Origin: Vandiemenella viatica
Taxonomy: Eukaryota > Arthropoda > Insecta > Orthoptera > Morabidae
Direction of reading: 5' to 3'
Length of the DNA: 64,000 nt
Assembly: GCA_031002005.1 (NCBI GenBank)
Contig: JARYHS010009186.1
Location: 253,857,199-253,921,198 of the forward strand
How positions within the stretch are numbered: the first letter of the stretch is position 1; each line of letters opens with the position of its first letter. The notes beneath the pieces were generated by a model. That model was given only the letters and a program-made list of their open reading frames with translations. It did no database searches and was not told the origin of the DNA. A program made the translations under genes and the position numbers. Positions 55,821-64,000 of this stretch are shown piece after piece.

Positions 55821-57090
55821 AATTGCTGAAGAAGCACGAAGATGTATAGGTTAAGCCCCAAAAACCATCGGCCCAAATCCCGGGCGCCCCGCACTATTTT
55901 CACAAATTTCATTATTTTCCAACAAAGCCTCTAGTAAATAATACTTGAAGAATAAGAGTACAGATGCGTCACAGATGTTACTTTAGTGAACGGCGAAGCA
56001 CGTCAGCCAGTAATTTCATTTTTTTTTAAAAAAGAAAAATCTGTTACATTGTAAGGTGTTACTATTCCTTTATCCCAATTACCTATTAGGTTCTTGTGCT
56101 AGGACGTAAGCTGTTCTATGAACTGAACCACAGCATATAATATTATACTATATTATAAATCAAAAATAGTATCTTCAAAATTGATGTCTTATATAACTAT
56201 TTGCACAATAGAATTTAATAATATTTAAACTGGTACTTCCCTGTCCATCAATACTAAAATGCTTCTGTTTCTTGTATTACAATATTTATTTATCAGAATT
56301 CACATTCTCCATAGTATCAACAATTTACAAGTTCACTTCATAAATAAACAATTCACATTATTATTTTTTCTTTTTAATTTTAATCATGAATAATGCTGGT
56401 TTCATTATTTTCTATATTACACGCAGTCTTTCATTTCAAGCTGCTCAATATTCTCATACGATCTTTGACCTGACATCCAGCTATAATTAATGTTATTCTT
56501 TGACCAAAGACAAAACAGCTTCCCTACTCAAAGAAACGTTTTAGACACAATCATTAAAAAAATTTCAAATAATTCCCCACAATTGGCTTTATGTAGATGA
56601 AATTTAATGTTGGGAGTCAGTGAATCTAACCTCCGTCACTATTCCAACATCATCGCAGGGAACATTGCAATGAAAACGCTGGTATGACTAGCGTTGTAGC
56701 TGGCGCGGTGGCGGGAACGTGTTGGCCGCTGGACCGGTATTCAGATCACGTTAGCCAAACAGTGGCCCGGTAGCCCGTGTTTATCATCAATCAGCGGGCA
56801 AACACACTTCCAGGAGCTGTAATTCGTGTGTTAGTGCTGCCCGGTTAAGTAGCGCTAAGTAGGAATACCTTCACTGCGCCGCTTTGTTTTACCAACTGCA
56901 GTACTCGGCAAATACGACTGCGCTCCACATCCCGTGGTAAAACTGTCGTTAGAACTAGAAACGATCTCTCTGACAGCCTTGAAAAATCCGAGTAGACGAT
57001 AATACGAAGTTACTACATCGTCTCCCCTCCAACTACCTACCTAGTTCACCTTGAATGAGCATTTTTGGATTTACACGAATTCGTTCGCCT
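55821..57090. other. intron DNA upstream of LIM1 exon
   Basis: AT-rich to 56680, then a GC-richer part to about 56960 (see regulatory entry). Confidence 0.5.
56770..56810. promoter_or_regulatory. candidate FOX/PBX-type motif cluster
   Basis: TGTTTAT (56778-56784), ATCAATCA (56786-56793, PBX/Exd-like when reversed) and CAAACA (56799-56804) lie within 27 bp in a GC-rich segment. Short motifs like these occur by chance; listed for their tight packing. Confidence 0.22.
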
Positions 57091-57093
57091 CCT

Positions 57094-57450
57094 CAATTAA
57101 AGCACAAGAATTTTCGAGGCATTATCGAGGGAGGAGGTAGAAAGGGAGTGAAGAGAGTCATGGGAGTGTACGAGGCGTATATTGCTGATGAGGCGTGGAA
57201 AGATATTGGCGTAAGAATTAAAACTAATGCATGGAAGGGAAAAGATGACCAAGACCACAAGCTGGCACTCGATTTCAGGCACAAGGGTAGGGGTGATTTT
57301 CTCTCATAATTAATGTTTATTTATTAAAAACGCTAAAAATAATTTAAAATTAACATTTGTAGAAGTCAGAAGGAGGCTGCTACAAAGGGAAAAATTGGTG
57401 TGTAGGGAAATTGCAAAGGAGCATTTCCTCCATCGCAATTGAATTAAACG
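57094..57450 (+). mobile_element. LINE family L1a, plus-strand copy (G)
   Basis: Reads GVKRVMGVYEAYIADEAWKD, IGVRIKTNAWKGKDDQDHKL, ALDFRHKG, then a degenerate end with GGAG...CTCC (57418-57431) and the GCAATTGAATTAAA tail. Confidence 0.85.
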
Positions 57451-58715
57451 GCTCCTTGTTCGTATATAGGCTACGTCAAGCATGAAAAAAGACTCAGGGG
57501 CTTGTTGTAATAACAGCTGTAGTTTTATCAATTTGTATTAATAATTAATGTCACACCAACGGCACTGAATTTTATTTACTTTCATTTTCACCGAACGCAT
57601 TTCGGTTCATTATCAGAACCATCTTTAACGGTTTTATGTGTCGAGAGTGTAAACATGTAATTATTTCTGCTGCTGCTACTTTTTTTATGACATAAATATT
57701 AAATGTCTTACATCTTCAGTTGTTTTAATTTTTTTAATTTTAAATCCATCCCTGCTGTTTCATAAGATAAGATGTAGGATTCTACTTGCACTGCACTATT
57801 CAACTGAGATGACCAGGTTGAGATACGTTTTTTTTGCCTTTTTTTTTTTTTGCCAAAGTCACAAGGCTCTACACGCTGAACATACACAATGGGTGTTGTG
57901 TTTCCTTACTACCGGTTAGTTAGGTTCAAATGTGGCATAGATCAGAAGAAAAGTGTCGCCAAAGGCACAAGGAACTACGGCTATAACCAATTTCTGATAG
58001 TCGATATCTTGAAAACTAAGCGAGATATTAAAAAAAAAAAACTTTACTTTTTATTTTTCTCTTCGCGTTACATAAGAATCCAAAATCAAAATGCGTCTCC
58101 ACGGTCATTTTAGTGCTGCCGGTACGAAAATATAATTGTGTGTTACACGAGAAACCTTTGTAACCTCTACGTCAAGAGAAGTGCAGTCAGGGACAACGAA
58201 ATGCTGTTAAGCTCTTACGACTGGGATGAGATCGGATTTTGTCCTTTCGCCGTCTCATGTTTCATTTGAAATAGGACCACTTGCGTGCACTTGACTGTAG
58301 GAAGTTAATTGGAGTATATTTTCGACATGTTTCTTAAATTTTCCATTTAGATGCTTTCATGGAGGTGGAATTAAAGATTTCTGCACTCTTACATGACCAG
58401 TCAGATGAAAAAGTTCCGAAGTAGAATGCAGTATTTTTCACCTAGGTCATCACAACTACTCCAAAATAATGCTGCACATCCGCATACGTACTACACAATA
58501 AAACTGTTGAAAAATTGTGTATGTACAACAAATTTATCAAAATAATAATAATTGGAATGTGTTGATAGAGGTGCCAAAACTGCAAAATTTGGAACATTTA
58601 TCTGCCCGTTATCCATGCAACACACTAAAACTAACGGAATCATCTTAACAAATTGTTTGGCATATTTTTAATCCAAATACGAGTAACACATTTCTAGTGA
58701 TACAGAATTTATAAA
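57451..58715. other. AT-rich intron DNA
   Basis: Contains a weak hammerhead-like core on the minus strand at 57597-57616 (CTGATAATGAACCGAAATGC). No gene recognised. Confidence 0.5.
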
Positions 58716-58719
58716 ACCA

Positions 58720-59060
58720 AATTTGCAATTTTTGTCCGTCTGTGCGCATATCACGGGAAAAATAATTAATGGATTTTAACTAAACTAAATACATTGATTG
58801 CTTATGTCACCGAGTAACATACACCACACCTTTTATCCGTATCATTAACATAATTTAGAGTAACAAAAATGCCGAAGTCGTAAATTTTTGTAATCCTTGT
58901 CTGTTCGCTCGCCACTCGCGTAAAAACTAATAAATGGATTTCTGCGAAACTACACAGAGATACATCAGTTAACATGTAAGGAACATTTTATCCCAGTTAG
59001 TGCCATATTTCGTCTATGATACAAAGGCCAAAACCGTAAATTTGCGAAGTTCTGTTTGTG
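58720..59060. repeat. diverged tandem repeat, period about 165 bp
   Basis: Successive units begin GCAATTTTTGTCCGTCTGTG (58727), GTAAATTTTTGTAATCCTTGTCTGTTCG (58881) and GTAAATTTGCGAAGTTCTGTTTGTGC (59036). Units share AATGGATTT, ACTAAACTA..., AGT-AACAT and A.ATTTATCC blocks. Confidence 0.55.
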
Positions 59061-59249
59061 CTAAGCAAAAACCAACCATTTAGGGAAACAGTACATATAG
59101 ATAGCCTATGACACTTCAACGATAGCTTACGCTGTCTTAACTATAACACGTCGACTTTGCGATTCGATTAGCTATTTCATATCGTAGTTTTTACTCATAC
59201 AAACAAATAAATATGTTCGTACACGAGCCAGGCAATACCACTTCAAAAA

Positions 59250-59450
59250 CTAATTTTATAAATAAACACCGTCTACGAACAACTATTTAGAAGAATCTTA
59301 TTTTATTCGCCAGACGCGTTTCGCCCTTGTGGTGTTGGGCATCATCAGTAGCTTTAAATGTATGTTTTCACATGTGGGGGAATAAAATAAAATTCATCAA
59401 AACAGTTGTTCGTAGATGAGTTATTTATAAAATTATTGTTCAACAACTGC
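59250..59450. repeat. inverted repeat with hammerhead-like core in the loop
   Basis: Arms TTTTATAAATAA..., GTCTACGAACAACT and TTATTTTATTC (59253-59312) recur inverted at about 59380-59440 (GAATAAAATAA, AGTTGTTCGTAGA, TTATTTATAAAA). Between them the minus strand has CTGATGATGCCC...GGGCGAAACGC (59348 to 59318). Confidence 0.75.
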
Positions 59451-60940
59451 GGAGATATGGTCTATTACCAGATTAATACTTCAAATATTGTTTTCAGAGA
59501 AGCAAAGTGAGGAATATTATAGGTGAGCCATGACCATCAAATCTTCCGAATTAGTGGCAATATCAAGGCGTGGTCGAAACGAATGATGCGCAAAATAGTG
59601 AATTAACACATTTGCACACACCTTAATATCTTCTTCTTCTTAATTCGCCTTCTCCTATTGGATGTTGGCGTGAAACTACAGTAAGGAAAGTTTTTCTGTC
59701 GTGCAATAGTACTACCATGCTCATATTAATCCGAACGACCTGAATTGCACATCGCTACATTTCCTCCTGGGACTTATTCAACCCATCATACACATCTACG
59801 AAGACAGTACTATACCCTGGAGGTGGTACAGTCTCACGGACTATTAAAATTGAGCCTCATCCACCTCCCATAAAACGAAAAACATTTCCGCTTTTTTGTT
59901 TCATAAACCGAAAGAGTGATTACATTTCGGCAATAAAAGAGTTATAGGAACATCGAATACGTTTCATTTACTGTTTTAAAGACATTTTACAGTATTAAGT
60001 GTTCACACATAACACGAAAGTTCAATCTCAAACAAAATGCTGGTTTTTAGCAAGTACTGGATAACAACAAAATGCAGATTTTATACCCGTCTACAACAAC
60101 TTAAAATGACTCGAAATTTACTTAATATTCAACGTTTGCTGTGTATTATAATTTTTGGAAACAGTACAGACTTATCTAAGAGTTCAGTAAATATATAACA
60201 CGTAAAAGATTTCGGATTTAATAATTTGGCAGTGGTCTTGTAAGTATGCTTGCCTGTAAAAGCAATTCTTTTAGTTCTGTCGTTTCTTGAACATACTTAG
60301 CGTGGAACAATAGAAAAGAATCATAACATTAATGTTCTGGCTGACGTGAGACACTGTCAACGCAGCATACGTGAGTAGGATTTGAAAGACACTTTCTATT
60401 AAATTTAACTTCACCGTAAAGATTTCTGTCAACATTCCCCATTTTTTTAGTGCTCATAACAAAGTCGGGCGATTGATCATTGATGTAATACGTAATGATA
60501 ACTGTTTAAAAATAATCAAGGAACTAAATCAAACTAATGTGTCTATTGTGCGAAAAAGTTTTTATTGTGCGACAACGATAATTTCTAGCTGTGGTATTGG
60601 GAAGCAAATGAGAAATGAAATGAAAGTGGCTGTTCTTACGAAAAAAATTCTCATCAAAGAAGAACATAAAATTCAAAGCTTCCGTATTTAAAAACATGCT
60701 GCTCCGACTAGTGATAGCTAATGATATAATTGATGCATAACCCCAACTGGGCATTATTCGTGGCATGGAGTTATCTTCCCTGTCCTATCGCGTTGACCGC
60801 TATTTCCGGGAGTCCGTAAAAAATTCGGTTTGCGGTAAGGGGCAAAATCGTTAACCGTAGCACAAAAAGAATATACGTTATTAAAGAAGTGCAGAAATTT
60901 TAAAAGTTAATTCTGACGCATATCACCATTGATGAAAAGT
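59451..60940. other. AT-rich intron DNA
   Basis: At 59629-59672 a (TTC)n run followed by TTAATTCGCCTTCTCCTATTGG is the minus-strand 3' end of a LINE like that at 32546. Nothing else recognised. Confidence 0.5.
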
Positions 60941-60949
60941 TTCTTTAAT

Positions 60950-61415
60950 TTTATTTCCTAAATTTAAAATTCCAAGAAATAAACAGTAAATTCCAGGAAC
61001 GAGGAAAGATAATGCCTGGCTCGTTATTAGTTTCTCCTACAGCTTCCGTCTCTGGTAAGCCTGACGCTATGGTGCTGTAATTGGCTCAGGTTCGGGGATG
61101 CTGATCCCGGAAGCTACGAGGTGCGATGTCTTGCGGTTCCACGGTTCGAGTCAGCCGAGGGCAAAAGTGGTTAAATGATGCGTTATGTTTTTCTTGGGTT
61201 ACCCGTACACTGGGACAGTGAAAACATATTTTACCTATTGGGAAGTTGAAATTACAAATTTCTGCCTGTATCTATTGTGAAATCGAAATTCGTTGTTATT
61301 CTTCAATAAAGTCACTATTATTTCAAAGGCACGGAAGAGGTTAGTATTCTAAAAACGTAAACGAATTCGGCAACGATATTTGAGAAATGGAAATTCCTCA
61401 TTCCGTTGAGTAATT
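60950..61415 (+). repeat. tandem duplication, unit 1
   Basis: Shares CAGGAACGAGGAA, CTTCCGTCTCTGGTAAGCCT, GGTTCCACGGTTCGAGTC, TGATGCGTTATGTTTTTCTT and TTTCTGCCTGTATCTATTG with unit 2. The GGTTCGAGTC block is B-box-like and GTAATTGGCTCAGGTTCGG is weakly A-box-like, so a tRNA-derived repeat is possible. Confidence 0.85.
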
Positions 61416-61524
61416 TCGAGATTTTTTATTTAAACAGAATTTTTGATAGCCAGATCGTGAGTGTGAATTGACTACTGTCTAGTGCCACTGATGAAATTTA
61501 CCCTTCACCCAATTCGTTCAGCTA

Positions 61525-61990
61525 TTAATTAATGTAAAATTCCGGAAATAAACAATAACTTTCAGGAACGAGGAAGATAATGCCAAGCTGTTTATGCGTG
61601 TAGCTACCTCATCTTCCGTCTCTGGTAAGCCTGACGCGATGGGGCGGTAAGTGGCTCATATTGCGGATGCAGATCCCGGAAGCTAGTGCGTTGTCTCATG
61701 GTTCCACGGTTCGAGTCGCGCCGCGGGAAAAAGTGGTTAAACGATGCGTTATGTTTTTCTTGTGTTACCCGTACACTGAGACAGTAAAAACGTATTATAC
61801 ACCTATTGAGACGTTAAAATTACAGATTTCTGCCTGTATCTATTGAGCAATCCAAATTCATTGTTATTTTTCTGTAAAGTCATTATTATTGCAAAGCCTG
61901 GAAAAATAGTTTTTTTTTTTTTTGGAAACGTAAAACAATTGGTCCACGGTCGTTGAGAAGTGGCAAATCCCCACTCCTTTGAGTATTTAT
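61525..61990 (+). repeat. tandem duplication, unit 2
   Basis: Second copy, offset about 565-570 bp, separated from unit 1 by roughly 110 bp. Appears diverged enough to be an old duplication or two independent insertions of one repeat. Confidence 0.85.
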
Positions 61991-62639
61991 GTATTGACAT
62001 ATTAACTCATTGTATGCTGAATTGACGCTAAAGTAAATACAATCATGTTGTGGATACTGAAATGTGTAACAATCTAGTTCTTAAAGTATAAATTGTTCGC
62101 GATCATTCCTTTCGCCAAAGTGTAAAGTAAAAGGTTTGTTTCCTCATAGTTGTAGAAAAACGATAGCCAGTATATAGACATCATAACATCCACGAGGACT
62201 ATGAGAAAGAAGAGTGGTTTTATAAATATCCTACGTTTCATTTATTCTAAACAAAAATCTATCAGTTTCTGAATTTTTGAAAATTTTTGTTTCAAGATAA
62301 ATATCATAACAGAAAGAAATAGTGACACTTATTTTTTTCGTAATGTTTTGTTAATATAAAACTTAAAAAAATTACGTGTCAGCTGATAGATGACGATAGC
62401 ACTATCAAGCGCCACATTGTAATTCATTATAAGGATTTATAGTTTGTCTCAGTTACACTCGGCAAGTGATGTGTGGTAGGATCATCATGAGGAAATAGGG
62501 CTGTTTACACACAGCGTTGAACACGCAGCCTTTCCGTGAACGGCTCGTATGGAATATCCATTCCCAGGATATTCCTACTTCTTAAAGAATGCATAATCAT
62601 TAATTTTCTACGAGTATATATACTCGTACAGTCTTTGCA

Positions 62640-62760
62640 TTAAATGTGGACAGCACTGTCATGTTCTATCAGTCTTTTTGCACAATCTGCATCAATCTCA
62701 TCCCAGGAAAGAGTAAGGCAATGCTGGCTCCGCCTTTTGGCAATATCATTGGGGGATATT
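62640..62760 (-). pseudogene. transposase-like coding scrap related to palindrome P2
   Basis: The minus strand reads NDIAKRRSQHCLTLSWDEID then ADCAKRLIEHDSAV. The same coding sequence, more diverged, makes up the arms of P2 at 14873-15091. Family not identified. Confidence 0.45.
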
Positions 62761-63246
62761 TCATTCAGAGCCATCTATATTTCAGATTATTCATTTCCGT
62801 AGTCAATGCATGAAACAAAATGGAATTAAGCTCCTCCCCACTGACGATTCATAATGGCGGGGTAGTTCATCAACCTTCCCCTACATTTCAATAACACTTT
62901 AAATAAATTCAGATCGTAAAACCTATCGCAAAAGTTGTAATTAACGGGAATGTATTAAAGCGAGGCAAAAAATAACCCCTAAGGCTCCGTTCTACTTTTA
63001 CTACAACTGAGTAGCGTAAAACTTTAACGATCATTATTTACATACTGGTTTGGCTAATTCCTTCCGATAATATTTCACTCATAATGTGGTCTGTGGACAA
63101 ACCAGCGAATAACCATTTTCGAGGAGGTAGAATTTTTAGTACTACGAAACTACAGAAACAAGAGATTATTTCGGAAAAGATTGAATGAAACAGTCTTCCT
63201 AGGCAGCATTGTTAACAAACTGACGAGTAGGTATCTAGCTTGAGCG

Positions 63247-63320
63247 GGGGGGGTCCTGTGGTTAGCGTTGTGGTTTTCTGAACCTGCGGTTCAAGGTTCA
63301 AATCCACGTATTTCATATTC
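63247..63320 (+). other. tRNA-like segment (SINE head or pseudo-tRNA)
   Basis: GGTCCTGTGGTTAGCGTTGTGG (A-box-like) and TTCAAGGTTCAAATCCACG (B box) at proper spacing. Acceptor stem not convincing; a poly-T-rich stretch follows. Confidence 0.5.
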
Positions 63321-64000
63321 TTTTAAATTTTTTCCCCTTTTATAAGTTCCGAACCTACACTATGCTTATGCATATTATATATTCTTGATTCCTTCCAAAC
63401 TGCCTCAGGGAATAAGATACTTAAGGAATCTCTTATAACCGAAACTATCAAATGATTTTTAACCAACTACCAACATGAAAGTAAACACTTTTGCGGCGGC
63501 AGCGCTGAAAGAAAGCTACTCTGGTTCCCAGCCACGCCGAAATCAGATCGTCTGTCCCATTTCCAACTATACACGTTTATCGAAAATAATCATTTCACAG
63601 TAGAACGAATTTCACGTTTCAGAAACAATTAATTTATCGTTGGAATTATGTCTCTAATTTTAAGCCATGTCTATCATTAATTCTGTAGGTGGTCTATAAT
63701 GATCATACACCGTCGTCAAGGAAAACAAAAATATAATGTAAAAACATGAAAGGAAATCGCATAGAACCAAATATTAGTACTGTAACAAATTAAATGACCA
63801 TTGTCACTCAAAAATTTAAAACCAGGTTATTATCGTAGGACTAGCATAAATTCTTTTATTACTGGTATAAGTAAAGAAAGTTAATTGAGAATCGGGATTG
63901 AAGTAGAGAGTTCTAAAATTACTGCTTTACAGCGTAGCGACTTGATACCTGCGGGATTTAAAAACTCATTACTTAATAAATCATACAATTTTTGTGTTAT

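Larger units (their letters stand above)
61991..64000. other. intron DNA, mostly unassigned
   Basis: Apart from the scrap at 62640-62760, the tRNA-like segment at 63247-63320 and an inverted repeat partner at 63667-63745, nothing recognised. Confidence 0.5.

Noticed and set aside
1..64000. CRISPR array, bacterial operon, rRNA
   Set aside because: No regularly spaced short repeats, no Shine-Dalgarno-led gene runs and no rRNA-like sequence; this is an animal intron region.

Overview
This is a stretch of a large, repeat-rich insect nuclear genome, and almost all of it is intron. The only host gene I can identify is an islet/tailup LIM-homeodomain transcription factor on the minus strand. It is represented by two exons: the LIM1 exon at 55080-55269 and the LIM2 exon at 18079-18362. 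Reading phases match across the 36.7 kb intron between them (codon split AG|G, Arg), and each exon has canonical AG/GT borders. The initiation exon (beyond 64000) and the homeodomain exon (before position 1) lie outside the window, so the flanking introns are at least 8.7 kb and 18 kb long. The protein is of arthropod islet type with an Asn-rich linker. The long introns and the transposon mix suggest a hemimetabolous insect (a cockroach/termite- or stick-insect-like lineage), but I cannot name the order from the sequence alone.

The introns are a dense graveyard of mobile elements. Several have ends I could define: (i) a young LTR retroelement, 33676-41359, minus strand, with 1.4 kb LTRs, a 4-bp ACGT target duplication, a primer-binding site and one long gag-like ORF but no pol; (ii) a 3.8 kb hAT element, 47486-51266, with an 8-bp target duplication TCTTCAGT, a decayed transposase and a LINE inserted in it; (iii) a Tc1/mariner-type element, 27573-28424, with 27-bp perfect inverted repeats, TA duplications and a deleted catalytic core; (iv) a 1.0 kb non-autonomous DNA element, 45394-46416, inserted in an older repeat with a duplicated CTGTGTCG.

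Other families are a tRNA-derived SINE (about 11 copies), a second tRNA-derived SINE, 5'-truncated copies of one LINE family sharing a 14-nt 3' hairpin, other LINE fragments, a poly-G-bearing MITE family with GGGAGCGTCCAT-type ends, snap-back palindromes, and several unclassified dispersed repeats.

Small GC-rich islands in the AT-rich introns carry clusters of homeodomain, E-box/SOX or FOX/PBX-like motifs. They are candidate enhancers of the islet gene, judged by motif content only. I found no bacterial-type operon, CRISPR array, rRNA gene or convincing intact tRNA gene, and nothing I would call a new biological system.
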